From the NCBI GenBank assembly GCA_017979445.1, contig CM030711.1:38742757-38806756 (forward strand): DNA of 64,000 bases, read 5' to 3'. The DNA is from Akebia trifoliata. Taxonomy: Eukaryota > Streptophyta > Magnoliopsida > Ranunculales > Lardizabalaceae. The position numbers and the translations under genes are program-made. Below are positions 23,476 to 35,023 of this stretch, one piece after another (position 1 is the stretch's first letter; each line of letters starts with the position of its first letter). Under the pieces are notes generated by a model. The model had not been told where the DNA came from. It searched no databases and saw only the letters and a program-made list of their open reading frames with translations.

Positions 23476-23795
23476 TATTGGAAAAAATCTTTAGGTCTTT
23501 TTTTTTTTTTTTTTCTTCAGATTTTTGCTATCGAGTGGGTCTATTCGAGCTACGATTTAAGTGGTTCCCACAATTTATTTGATGCGGGATCACTTGAAAA
23601 CTTATTCTTCTCATTGAAGAAAATAATTTCATGTATTTAGTTGTCAAAAATCCATTTTGGGTGAGTGAGAAATCGGCTCCAAACAATCTCTACTAGCCAA
23701 TTTGCGAGAACAAAATTATCTTAAGGACATTGTATTTAACACAAGTCTCAGTTAATCTTTATTTTGTTCAATTCTCGAGTATCTACCGACTAACA
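23476..23795 (+). repeat. Shortened 3' LTR of the plus-strand copia, 320 bp
   Basis: Starts TATTGGAAAAAATC (the first TG has become TA) and ends CGACTAACA. The first ~220 bp match the start of the LTR at 14264-13075, and the last ~90 bp match its end (CTTAAGGACATT..., ATCTACC). The middle ~870 bp, including the tandem duplication, are missing. Confidence 0.7.
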
Positions 23796-23979
23796 ATAAC
23801 TTCGTGCTTATGCGATTGAATCGGACATCATTTTACAAAGAGTCCGACTAGCCTTACTAACATAAGTAATAAGGAAAAAAAAATGCCTTACTAAGGCTCA
23901 ACCATTATCGAAACAAGGCCTCGAGATTCAAAACAAGACATGGAAATTCGTAATAAATCTCAAAGTCTAATTGTGACTG

Positions 23980-26620
23980 TGGATGAGTCTTTGTAAGACG
24001 AGTAATGTGTTTTCCTTTTACAAATAATAAATGAAATCCATTTCATACCTTTAAATGCTTATTATTTTCTATTTTTCCTTCTTTATTGGTTCATTTCCAC
24101 TTGATACTTGATATAAATGGTTCAAATAATGGAAACATGAAATATCTTGAAAGCTTTTGAAAACTTGTTTTGAGTCATTGTTCCCCTTGACCTCAGTCTT
24201 TCTTTACAAGTGGGTCCCACCTCCATAATAGGGCCTTAAAATTAAGTAAACATTTGGACTATTGGGCCCTTCTTCAAATGTATATATTATATATACATAA
24301 ATGAATAACTTTCTATCACAAGATAGGTAAAACATATTATAAATAAAAAAGTTTACTTCCATTTCCAATCCATATTTTTTTTCAATTTGGATTGAAATTG
24401 GACCTGTTCTGATGAAAGACAATTTCAACTAAATCAAAATGAATAACAAAAGTTGAATTAATTTTTATTTTATTTTATAGAATCTGAAAATCAACCCCAG
24501 CTCTGCGTGGACTCATTAAGACTGCTCTCTGGCATAGCTAATTTGGAGATCTTGATGGAGTTACAAATTGAAGGAGTTTCACAATGAGGGGGGAACCTTT
24601 TTTTTCTCTAGAGAGAGCTTTTTGTTCATGTTTAAAGGGGGCTAACAAATTATGCAATGGTTACCAAATTGTAACTGAGTTGACTCATTCATGGATTGGC
24701 TCACAAATCCAGACAAATTGAACACCCTCTCTCTCTCTCTTTTATTTTGTTTTGTGATCGAGTTTCATATTATTACCATAGTTATTATAGCTCAAACTCA
24801 CCCAAACAACATCCACAACAATAATTATAATAATAATAATAAATAAATAAATAAATAAAGGTGAAAGCAGAAGCACTTTTAATAACTACCATCACATTAT
24901 CATCAATTCATCATGATTCCATAATTACTTAAACAGACCCTTAAAAGACAGTAAACCAGTCTTTTATTCTTTTTAATACATTCGTCTTCTCAGAATATGA
25001 GCCCTTTATCGTAATATATGGGCTCTTCATCCCACAAGATAACCTATTCAGGCATTATAACCCCCACAAACACTACATATATATATATATATATATATTT
25101 CAAACCCATACTTACTAACCCCCAAACAAATCCACTCAACTTCATTAATTAAACTAATTTGACATAATTGGCCTTGATGATGATATTGTTGTTGAAGTAG
25201 GGGTATCATGGCGGGGGTGAGCCACCATAGCCTCCGCCTCCTATTGTTCTATAAAAAGGCGGATAGTCGGCTTCAGTTGATACACCAAGGAACCTTCTTC
25301 CTGTAAAATGGGAATAAAAGTACATTTTATTTTATTAGCATAGTAGCATAGTTCGGATTCGGTAGATATTATCAAATTAGATCCTTATCGGAACCCAAAT
25401 ATTGATCTAGATTCAAAATTATCGAATTAAAACTGATCGGATTTCAGGTCTGATCCGATCCATTAACTGCCTTAAGAGTTGAGACACAAATTTCGAAAAA
25501 CATGGATATGGTTTGTGCTTACCAAGGTTGAGTTGGAGAGTTGCTGTAGCCATACCAGAAGACAAGAGCAACATCACTACCACAAAAAGGGTAACCAACA
25601 TTATCTTACAGCCCTTAGCGTCAGCCATTTGCATTGTTCTATACTCCCTTGTTTTTTATGAGGAAGAATGTAACTTAGCAAAACAAGGATTTTTTAATGA
25701 ATTGATAATTCGGTCCTCAGCCAGGTACTTATAGGAAAAAAATATATGGAAAAATTAGTTAATGGTCCCTTGAGGAAAGTTTTCTTTCTAATTAGTCTCT
25801 AAGTTTTAAACATTCTCTTAATAGTCTATTTAGTAAAATTTTCTTTTCTTAATGGTCCCTCAATCTCATCTCATGTTATAATATTTTTGAAATTCTGAAA
25901 CTACCCTTTTTCCATCTTCTTCATATACTTAGATTTTCCAATGATAATTTCAATCATTTTCAACGTTTTTTTTTATCGTGAATCACGAATGAAAAAAAAT
26001 ATATACTTCTAATTTTAAACTTTTAGATTTTGTTTTTTATTATTATTTACAAAATTGGGTGGATTTTACATTGTTGAATTCAAAAAATTTTATTTTTGAG
26101 TTCAATATTTTTATTGTCGTGCTTACCAATTTACATTGTTGAGTTTGGCAATTTTTAAACAAATGGCGAACTCGACAATAAAAATATTGAACTCAAAAAA
26201 TAAAAAAATTTGAATTTGATACTGTAAAACCCATCTGTTTTCATTTTTTTTTTAGTTTTTCCAATTAAAATACATGTAACTTAAAACTTGACATAACAGC
26301 TTGTGTAGATGATTTCAAACCAAAAGAATCATCTTTGATCAATTTTCATCCAAAAACAAAGTAAAACAATTGAAAATCCTTATTATTATTTTTTATTTTA
26401 TTTTAGTTTTTATATATACATCTTCAAAAATGGTGAGTTTGAATGGTTAAAGAAGTTTCGACATTTCAATTGCCAAATATGTATAAAATGGGGCTCTGAG
26501 CTGATTACTAAAATAAATAAATAAATAATAGATATATGGGATCATTACAGGTCCTAGAGAGGGGATCATTACATGTTCCATAGAGATAGTACAATTTTTT
26601 TTTTTAAAGTCTAGTTAGAT
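23980..26620. repeat. Segmental duplication, copy B (partner 4985-7990)
   Basis: Collinear with 4985-7990 except that the LRR kinase relic and neighbouring ~500 bp are absent. The join lies near 24545-24605. A (TA)n run at 25076-25099 is unique to this copy. Its upstream part (24270-24500) also resembles the DNA at 42380-42600 in front of the intact receptor kinase (GATGAAAGACAAT, AAATGAATAACAAAA). Confidence 0.75.
25206..25628 (-). CDS. Small secreted protein, 66 aa, two exons (paralogue B)
   Basis: Family not recognised. Exon 1 is 25628-25523 (106 bases) and exon 2 is 25300-25206, ending TGA. Donor is G|GTAAGC and acceptor TTTTACAG|G, identical to paralogue A. I chose the ATG at 25628 (MADAKGCK) over the one two codons upstream because it aligns with the paralogue start. 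Residues 1-30 form a signal peptide. The mature part reads TLQLNLGRRFLGVSTEADY, then PPFYRTIGGGGYGGSPPP at the C terminus. This copy has an Asp-Tyr pair followed by prolines and a Gly/Pro tail. Asp-Tyr is the recognition context for tyrosine sulfation in plant peptide hormones such as PSK, PSY, RGF and CIF, but the rest does not match those families. A hormone role is a guess; secretion is a fair inference. Likely the better preserved of the two copies. Confidence 0.6.
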
Positions 26621-26850
26621 AATTTTAGTCTTAGTAAGTTACTTTTTTGGGGGTGAAAGTCAAAATCCAACCCACTTATTTTATGGAGATTTTATTAACA
26701 CACCTACTTTTATTTATAACACATCATTCTACATGTTTTAAATTTCAAAAGGATTGGTGTGTTGTATGTAAAAGTTGGTGTGCTAATAGAATCTTTCTTT
26801 CCTATTTGTAATGACTTAAGACTGTTTGGTAGTATGGTTAGTTATTTGAT
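26621..26850. other. Intergenic DNA
   Basis: No gene or repeat boundary recognised. Confidence 0.4.
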
Positions 26851-27770
26851 TTGATCAAATTACAGATATTATCTAACGTATATTATTCAATCTAAAGCAT
26901 TTTTGGTTGGTTAAATACATATGTAATCAAAGTTATCATACACATTTTTCTTGTTAAAAAATAATGCAACAAAACTTTTCTAACGAAAGTGTTCTTACCA
27001 GAATTACTTAAAAGTTACAGAAGAAATGCAAAATGCAACATTGAACTTTGTAGTCGGATCACATGAGATTGGACATGTATGGTATGTCATTTTTTCTCTT
27101 TTTTCTCTCTCTATAAGTTACGTCTATGACCAACTTTGTGTGAGTCCAGTTCTATAAGTTACGTCTAAGACCAACTTTGTGTGTTCGATAGTCAACATGG
27201 AGCCAATGCTTTGTCCTATATGAATTAAAAGTGTGAAATTAGGCTGATTTTTTTGTAAGAATAATCTCCCAACTTGAAACTTATAACCATCATCAAACGT
27301 GATTTGCAAGTCAAAGAATTATGAATTGTCGATATTTATCGTTAATTTATAAATCACTTTTAATGGGATTAGAAGTTTCAGGGTGGGCTGATTTTTTGTT
27401 AGGATGGTCCTCTCACCATAGAAATAATCCTCACAAAAAAAAAAAAAATCAGTCTATTCCAAAATTTATAATCCTTATAAGATAAAGTGTTGGTTCCTTA
27501 CATTATAGAACAAGAGCTTATGCTCAAACTCTATGATAAAATTAATATTCTTGAGATATATGTATATTTTTAAATATGAAAAATCAAATTGAACTTATTT
27601 GGGACGAATTGAGTAATTAGAATTGTATTGAAGTGCCAGTAAAACTGAACTTAGTGGGAACCAATCTGATGCCAAAATCCAATTTTTAAAACTATGTGTC
27701 AATTATTATTAAGAGTATATATTCTAAAATAAAGATTAAATATTCAATTTAGAATTTCAATTTTAATTTC
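26850..27770. repeat. Dispersed repeat (partner 12230-12860), interrupted
   Basis: The two halves (about 26860-27120 and 27560-27770) match 12230-12860. Between them lie a short tandem duplication (TATAAGTTACGTCTA...GACCAACTTTGTGTG, twice, 27112-27182) and a family 1 MITE. Confidence 0.6.
27215..27490. mobile_element. Foldback MITE, family 1, copy 2
   Basis: Contains CCTATATGAATTAAAAG at the left, AGGCTGATTTTTTTGTAAG, GGGCTGATTTTTTGTTAGGA and ATAATCCTCACAAAA, and ends near CCTTATAAGATAAA. The arrangement is the same as the copy at 2083-2377. Confidence 0.55.
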
Positions 27771-28701
27771 AAATCAAGTATTTTATGTGTTTTAAACTGG
27801 GTGGCATTTTGATTTACACTATTATACGATGAAAAACTTTCATAGGGTTAAAGCATGTGATTGTAACGATTAGATCTACCTCAAAAATGGTGTTGGATGC
27901 CACGCATTATTTAAAAAAAAAAAAGTTCATTAACTTTTTTCTAGAAGATCTTCCAATTATAATAATTATATTGGAGGTTTAATTATATATGTCATGATAT
28001 CTGTTGGTAAAATGGAGACTTAGAAAATAAGAAGTATGATGTTTTTGACTTTGAGGCCACTCATAGAACGTTTCTTTTACGCTCTAATTTAGTAGTTATT
28101 AGTGTCTATATATATATATATTTAAACGTCAAACTCATCAGAGACTTTTACAATATCAAAAGACGAATTGACTTGGTCAATTCAACGAGTTATTAATTAA
28201 GAGTAGAGGAATTATTTTTCTTTTGAAAGTAAGAGTAGAGGACCTTGATCTTTCTCCCCCACATTTTTCTGGAATAATTTTGACGAGGATGCCCTAATCA
28301 ACGGGTCAAATCATACAATTTCCCTCTCCTTGCCCCTTGGTATCTTTTTGGGATGATTTTGTTGAGGCTTGACCAACTCAATGAGTTAAAATCATACTAA
28401 ATGCTGTCTTTCGGGATAGACACTTGACACTGTTTTGAGGAAGTTGACTTGGTCATAGGTTAAATCTCACTACGGCCTAATAATGGATGGAATCAAACCC
28501 GAAACCAAACTCAGGATCCAAAAATTTACGGGATGATATAGACATATAGTTAAGGAAGGTTCCCTCGTGATACCCAACCATATTCAAGCAATTTGTGGGT
28601 CAGGCTAGAAAAGTGTTGCCAGAAAATTAAATGGATTTTGTTACCTTTCCCAATAACGATTTATTGTAGACCAAGTCATAAGCCCACTTATCCATCGATT
28701 A
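27771..28701. other. Intergenic DNA
   Basis: No gene is supported. Around 28140-28460 the phrase ACTTGGTCAA / TTGACCAACTCAA recurs with variations, perhaps a decayed repeat. Confidence 0.4.
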
Positions 28702-29199
28702 TAGGGTTGCAACCTGGGTAGGTTAGAAGGCTAACCCAAGCTCGATCCAAGTTGTAAAATCCTCAACCCAGTTCAACTCAATCCAACCATTGGGTTAAAG
28801 CTCAACCCGAGATTGAGCTTCTAAAATCAGGTTGAGCTCGAGTTAGCCCAAATTTGATAATTTTGGCCAGGTTGGGCTCTTTAAGCAAGTCTAATTTCAT
28901 TTTGATCAACATGTAAATTTTATTTTATATCTTAAAAAAATAAATAAAATATAAATAAATAAAATCACTAGTAAATAAATTTGCGCACAATCTCTAAATC
29001 CATTAATTTTATATTATAATTTTTTTTCATAATTTTACAAATATATTTAGAAAGAGAAAACTAATATTTATTTAAATAAATAAAAATATTTATATGTAAA
29101 TATATAGCAACTGATTCAAGTTGAGTTGGGTTGCCTGGAGTCTCAACCCAAATTGAATTCAGGTTGAGTTGGGGTTAGCCCGCCCAAGTTGCAGTCCTA
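28702..29199. mobile_element. hAT-like non-autonomous element, 498 bp
   Basis: Ends TAGGGTTGCAACCTGGGTAGG and, inverted, TAGGACTGCAACTTGGGCGGG. Subterminal AACCCAA / TTGGGTT motifs repeat inside both ends. The flanks ATCGATTA and ATCCGTAG match at only four of eight positions, so the target duplication is weak. It is the same family as 16180-17461 and 58094-58809 by its ends. Confidence 0.6.
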
Positions 29200-29204
29200 A
29201 TCCG

Positions 29205-29780
29205 TAGTCGATCTTAATCAGGTCTCAAAATCCTAACCTAAACTCGATCCTAAGAATAGTTGAGTTGGCCTAGGTCTAATAAAAGTGTACCAATGTCCAA
29301 TCTTGATCCAGAAGTACTCGGTTTGATTTACGAGTTAGGCTGGCCCACGTTTTATTTTATATGAAATATAATTTTTTTTAATAAATAAATAACCAATAGA
29401 AAATAATATCATTCCCACTAGACATGAACCAGGTATCAATAATCGATCTATAGTAGAAAGTTTCATCATAGAATATTATTCCTGTGAGACTTGAACCTAA
29501 CTAAAATAAAAAATATTCAGAGAATTTAACCCCCTTTCGTTCAATTAAGTCAATTTTAGGTAAGGGATTTGATTAGGATTGTTCTGTCGAGAACAAAGAG
29601 ACTAGTTTAAGTAATGAAAAATCATTTAATCTTTTTAGTCAAGAACCACTAAACTTCTATAATATTGATTATTGGGATGAGCCCCAATGGGCCCACCTTT
29701 TAGTCAATGGTTCACCATAAAATAAAAGGTAAATATTCAAGCTAGCTCTATTTGCACACACCAAATATACTCTATTTATC
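29205..29780. repeat. Dispersed repeat (partner 17750-18440)
   Basis: Matches listed under the partner. The hAT-like element at 28702-29199 sits directly against its left edge. Confidence 0.5.
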
Positions 29781-31190
29781 CACTTAACCTTAAAATGTTA
29801 AACATTTTTACCTTTTTTTTTTTTTAATTCTCTTTGAACACACCCTAACATACAGAAGAAAAAAAAAATCATTTCTTCTTCTTTTCTCTCTCTCTCTCTC
29901 TTCATATTCATCTCCTTTTGAGGTTTGTGAGAGGTTGAATAATTGGAGATTAGGTTTTATGATTTTTTTTTTCAAGTTATCTTATTATTATTTTTTTTTT
30001 AATTTTTTACATTTAATCATCAAGGAAGATAGAAAAAATAACTATTAAAACCTTCAAAATGACGATTTTTAATTGAAAAACTTGAAGACATGATATATTC
30101 GATAGATACTTATTGAACAAAACTTTCTCATTTAAATGACTTTGATCCAATTGGAGGTGTTAGGTTAAGAAAAATAAGATTAAAGCTTAAAACTCTTACT
30201 GAAACCTTTTTAAATGCAAAGAAGAAGAAGAAATGAGAGAGAGAGAGAGGAAAAAGAAGAAGAAGAAGAAGAAGAAGAAGAAATATGACAATATTTTTAT
30301 TTTATTTTTACAGGTTGGGCAGGCATACAATTTTTTATAGAGTATTAAATATGACAATATTATTATATATAAAATCAGTGTATTCCAATGGGCTATCTCC
30401 CAAGTCCCAGCTGGCCCTAAACAGGGATGGGCCTAACCTAACCCGTTCCAATTACTAAACGGGTCTAGTAACAGAATCAAAACCCGACCCATTGATAGAC
30501 TACTAGTCAACATGTATCGAAACCATGGTTACTTTTCATAGCCACAGCCAGATAAACAGGGCTTTGTAGGGATTGGACATGATGTAAGTTGGTTGACTCT
30601 GTAAATGCGAGTAGATAGATAGCTCACCATTGAAATAAATGGTGGAGATTCAATGCTACGCCCTACGGGCCCTACCGATAGTAAGGAATATTCAATAGTA
30701 GTCCTCTTCTTTTGTTGTCCAAATATCTGTAATTACCAGCATCAATGCGGGCCTTACTTTTAATACAGAATAATCAATAGCAGTCCCTTTCTTTTTTTTA
30801 CGGATTGTCGATATCTACGTTACCTGGTTCGTGGGTTGTCTCATTTCTAACTCGGGTTCATGATTCGCCTCAAGAACGAATCCACCTCATAGAGGTAGTA
30901 AGTTGGCTTAATTTGTTTCTTGATTCGATTGTTCAATGCAAAGCATGCGAATTACGAGTAGATATATGAGATGGGGGTTTAAATAGACCAAAGCATGATA
31001 ACAAAGTTTGGATTTGGAAATTATTTGCTGAGAAATTTGGGATTTTTTTTTCAACATTTAATTTAAATTTTGGATTTGGGTGTTAGTAGTAGTCCATTTT
31101 CAAAGTTAAGATTTGACAAAAAAAAATTTTAGATTTTTTTATTAATCCAATTTAACCCACATCAAAATTAATTTATAAGTTAATGATAAA
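29781..31190. other. Intergenic DNA with (GAA)n run
   Basis: No gene is supported. A (GAA)n run lies at about 30254-30282. Phrases of the 17750/29205 repeat (GGGCCCTACC, ATTCAATAG) recur near 30650-30780. Confidence 0.45.
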
Positions 31191-31194
31191 AATT

Positions 31195-31340
31195 GAAAGT
31201 CCCCAAGATTCTTCAACTTGCAAATCACTTTTGATGGAGTTAGAAGTTTCATAATGAGTTATGAGGATGATCTCCTTACCATAGAGATGCACCTAACAAA
31301 AAATTAGCTCATTCCGGATACTTTAACCCACATAGGAAAA
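31195..31340. mobile_element. Fragment of foldback MITE family 1, copy 3
   Basis: Only the right half is present: CTTTTGATGGAGTTAGAAGTT, GAGGATGATCTC, AAAAATTAGCTCATTCCGGA. Confidence 0.5.
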
Positions 31341-31958
31341 ATGGTTGTCAAGGAAGTTGTCTCTTGATCCTGTCCCTATGTATATGGAACCAAGGTATCT
31401 GATCCTCTTAGAGCACCCATTTAATCCTCGAGATACATGCAGTCAAACTAAAGTAAGAGTAGATAAGAGCAAAAAAATTAACAAATAAAGCGAATGGCGT
31501 TAGCAAGTAATGATTCATTAGAGAAGCCAAGAATTAATGGCTAAATAGATTAGTTACAAACTAAAGTCATCAGGAGTTGGTTTTACATTGCTGGCAACAC
31601 TAAAAGCTGGATGTAAAACTTGTACTATCTTTTCCCCTCCAATGCCTCGCTGGCTAGAAGACTGTCAATGGGTCGGGTCGGGTTGAACCTTTGGAGTAAT
31701 AGCATACCGGTTCTTCCTTCCAAGGCAAAGCCTAGCCCTTAACATGAAATGGGTCTAACCGACATGTCCAATTACTAAATAGGCCGAGTAATATAACCCA
31801 AACCCAAGGCCCGTTAACATATATTGAAAACCCCATTCTAGATCCCTTTCTAATTGTAATCTATTAGAATTGGCTCTTTTAGAATCAAAAGATCAAGAAC
31901 AAGAACTAATAAAAATTGATAGGAATCAAGAATTGAAGCCGTTAACAATTATTACTAT

Positions 31959-32449
31959 TGTGGATTTTGATTTTTCCGCAACAATTGAACGTCGATCAAT
32001 CTTCAGAGTTGGCTCCCAGTTCGAGGTTATCCCCACTTTATTCCATCCCTTTTCCTGAAAAGAAAAGCCTCCGATGCCAAAGTTAGATATATTCAAAGAG
32101 TATTGTTTATCTCTTTTCTCTTTTTATTAGAGTCGATTTCTTTTCATACCTTTGCTATGTATTGTTCTCCCCTTTTATAAAGCATTCTCTTCCTTCTTTT
32201 ATGCGTATATTCTTATCCACTTTCCTTCTTTGAAAAGGTAAATGCTTAATCCCTCGAAGTCATGGATTTCCCTAATTTATTACATTCAGATCCCGAAATT
32301 CCAAGGATTTATGCATCCTTTCCTCTTGAGCCGTTATTCTGTTAGATTGTATTCGACCCATCTTGGTTCGGGAGGGGGAGAAACCGAGCCATGAGATGCT
32401 TCCAACCTATCACACCCTCTCTTGTGGCTAAGGAATTTATTCCTCCACA
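31959..32449 (-). repeat. 3' LTR of the Ty3/gypsy element
   Basis: 491 bp. Starts (plus strand) TGTGGATTTTGATTTTTCCG and ends ATTCCTCCACA. It differs from the other LTR by scattered substitutions (for example CCTCCGATGCC versus CCTACGATGTC) with almost no length change. Confidence 0.85.
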
Positions 32450-32464
32450 ATGCCCCTTCTCGAA
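32450..32464 (-). other. Polypurine tract of the Ty3/gypsy element
   Basis: On the minus strand GAGAAGGGGCAT lies directly before TGTGGA of the 3' LTR, which is the position and composition expected for the plus-strand primer. Confidence 0.6.
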
Positions 32465-32804
32465 AAAGTATGAGTATCATGAGTTTTCAAGACTCCCTGC
32501 TTGATGCTTGCAATTTTCGTGACGTTTGATCATCGATGCGCGAATTTCACGTTATTTGACTCCTAACGTACGGAGGGTCTTGCATTAAATGTGGTGTACA
32601 GGCTGAAGTTCTTCGCATTGAATGGGTTGCGTGGTCCCTAGGTACGCATTTATTGCACATTCCACGTGTCACATGTTGATTGGGCTGCAGATCTGCGTCG
32701 TAATCTTATTGCGTCGGTCACTAAATGTGCTTGTCTGACAGCTCATAATGCGTTCCGTTTTCTAGGTAACCCTGGTCTTAGGATTTGGTGCGAATCTCGA
32801 GAAC

Positions 32805-32850
32805 ATCCCACTTATAAAAAGGGCCTTATTCTTCTCCATTTCTATTTTCT
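32805..32850 (+). promoter_or_regulatory. TATA box of the antisense gene
   Basis: TTATAAAAAGGGCC at 32812-32825 is a strong plant TATA box on the plus strand. It is followed about 30 bases later by a pyrimidine-rich stretch (TCTCCATTTCTATTTTCTC) suited to a start site. It lies about 215 bp before the ATG at 33031 and inside the element, so the antisense unit would have its own promoter. Confidence 0.45.
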
Positions 32851-33030
32851 CTGATTTTCTGTCAAAGTGCTGCTGGTTTCTCCATTTCTTCGCTTTGGTT
32901 TTTTTTCAGTTCAAGATTCTCCCTCTCTCTTTGCTTAAGGTACCCTTTTTTCGTCTTGTGGTTCTTTTTCACTGTCTTTCTTTTCTTCTTCCCCTTTCTG
33001 TTTTTGCTTCTAAGGAACCAGCAATCCTTC

Positions 33031-34819
33031 ATGGGTAAAAAACCCTATATTCCTGTTAGGACCTCTATAGAGGACTTTCGTTCTACTTATTTTATTCCTG
33101 AGTTTGTAAATACGGAATGGTGTGATTTTCCTGATTCCAACCAAACCTGAGAGAAGGACACGATCATTGTCCTTTGGGGCCAGTTTAAAGCCGATCTCAG
33201 AGTTCTCCTGTCTCCGTTAACCAGGGAAGTTCTAAACTTCTACCACAAGGCTCCTGGTCAGATGACAGGGAACTTCTTCCGCTTGATTTTTATGATCGAG
33301 CTGATGAACTCCCGTTTACTTGAGGGCCAAAAGCTCGACCTTATTGACATTCGAGCCAATACAAGCTTTCAAATGCCCCCGAATGATTGGGGTTCTTTTA
33401 TCTGATGAAGAGGAAAGGACGGGAAGTTCTGCTCCAACTCCCCAAGACTGACAAAAAGTGATTTCTATATCCAGTCAAACTCACTGGCTCTTGGGAGTAT
33501 GTTGAGGGACAGTCTACTCCTGTCCTGAAGAATTATTATTTCAATTGGACGGGTAGGAATATTTCATCTGCTTTCTTTTAGCAATCGAGCACTTTTATTG
33601 TATCCTAGCTAACTCATTCTTCATCTGCAGATGTTAAAGACAAACGTCCTCCCCCTATCCCCATTCTTGAATCCATTCTCTCTGATAAGGAATTCAGGGA
33701 AAAGCTTACTTCCCTTTCACCGAGCCTCCCACTGATCACTCTCCCAAAACCAATGGAAAGACATTCTCAAGCTCGCCCCCAAACAACCCTCCTTTCTTCC
33801 ACTGCCTCTTCTTCTTTTGCCCTCGAGAACTCCGATTTGAAATCCGAGGAAGAAATGGAGTCCTAACTGATTACCTAAAAACCTTCTACGCGTAAGCGCC
33901 TTGTCCTCGATATTTTGCCTACCCCAATTTATGTTGTTCCTCCCACCGATCCTTCCATTACTGCCCCTGGCTCCCCTCCTACCATTCAACCTGAAGTTGA
34001 AAAATAATCAAACCAACGACCCCCCTTCCAGCCCAGTCCACCGGGGAAAAAAAACAAAAGGTGGCATTGACCTCATCCGATAAGGATGTTCCTGCCGAGG
34101 GCTCCCATCATACGAGCTTTAACCCTAAGGAAAAGGTCCTATTGGTGAAGGTCCCTATCGACGCTTCAGCCCTCTCCGATGCCAAAGTTGATCGAGGGCT
34201 AGTTAAAGGCAGTCTCCTTCCTAAGGACAAAAAGGCCATTGTTGACCTTCTGAAGAAGGATTCGATGGTCTTCTTAGATGACATTTGCAGTCATATGACC
34301 AAGGTACCCCTTTTCCTTCTTTATTTTCCTTTTACTTTTCTGATTTTCGCTCTGTTAATCGGTTTTGTTGTTTAGGCTCAGCATGGACTGTTTGCCCTAA
34401 CTAGGAGTAGGGTAGATACCCTTAAGGAAGTTCGTTCTTCTCGCCAATAACTAGAGGCAAAAGATAAAGAGATCTTTGGCCTTAAAGGTCAGTTACAAGG
34501 CCTTCAAGAGAGGCTCTCGAACTTGCAAGATGAAATGGCTCAGAATTCTCTTGTCTTCGAAGGTCGTTTGGATAGTATGAGGAAGGAAGTCAAGGAAGAG
34601 AAAAACAAGGACCTGGAGGAGTTAGTCGTTCTTCAAAAACAACTGGACGAGAACGTGAAAGAATGGGAAGACGCATTGGAGGAAGAGAGGAAGATTACTG
34701 CCAAGCTTGAGGCCGATCTTCTTGAACTCAAATCGTATTCTCTCCCCCCTCATCCCCCTCTGCACTCTACTGTTGATCCTATCCCTTCAACAAACGATGC
34801 CGAACTTACAGATAAATAG
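33031..34819 (+). pseudogene. Antisense gene of the Ty3/gypsy element (Transposase_28-like N-terminus and coiled coil)
   Basis: This runs opposite to gag-pol. It starts MGKKPYIPVRTSIEDFRSTY at 33031. After an in-frame TGA at 33148 come LLSPLTREVLNFYHKAPGQM and NFFRLIFMIELMNSRL, which resemble the plant family Pfam calls putative gypsy-type transposon (Transposase_28), often found in antisense genes of Tat elements. Likely introns: about 33548-33629 (acceptor TTCATCTGCAG) and 34304-34375 (AAG|GTACCC...TTTAG|GCT, joining HMTK to AQHGLF in frame). The C-terminal part (34376-34819) is a charged coiled coil (LKGQLQGLQERLSNLQDEM; LEEERKITAKLEADLLELK) ending TDK-stop. A frameshift near 33400, the TGA at 33148 and a TAA near 34448 disable this copy. 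The role in the element's life cycle is unknown. Confidence 0.6.
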
Positions 34820-35023
34820 TTTCTTGTTGTAAATTTTTCCTTTTGTGTTTTTTCTATGTACTTTTTTTTTTATATATTGACGAAAGATCTGGTTATATCA
34901 ATATCGTCAAGTTCTCTTGCCTTACCTTTGATTGTATTTATCCTCTTTTTATTGGGCTTCATATCACCCACCGCGTACGGTGATACTCAGACTCGCAAGG
35001 GGTAAGCTTTTTTAAGATTTTAC
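34820..35023. other. Spacer between antisense gene and minisatellite
   Basis: AT-rich sequence with a T run near 34863. It is probably the antisense gene's 3' region, and a degenerate first minisatellite unit appears from about 34965. Confidence 0.4.

Noticed and set aside
31870..32058. 62-codon frame with a charged N-terminus
   Set aside because: It runs from flanking DNA into the Ty3/gypsy LTR, so it is chance.
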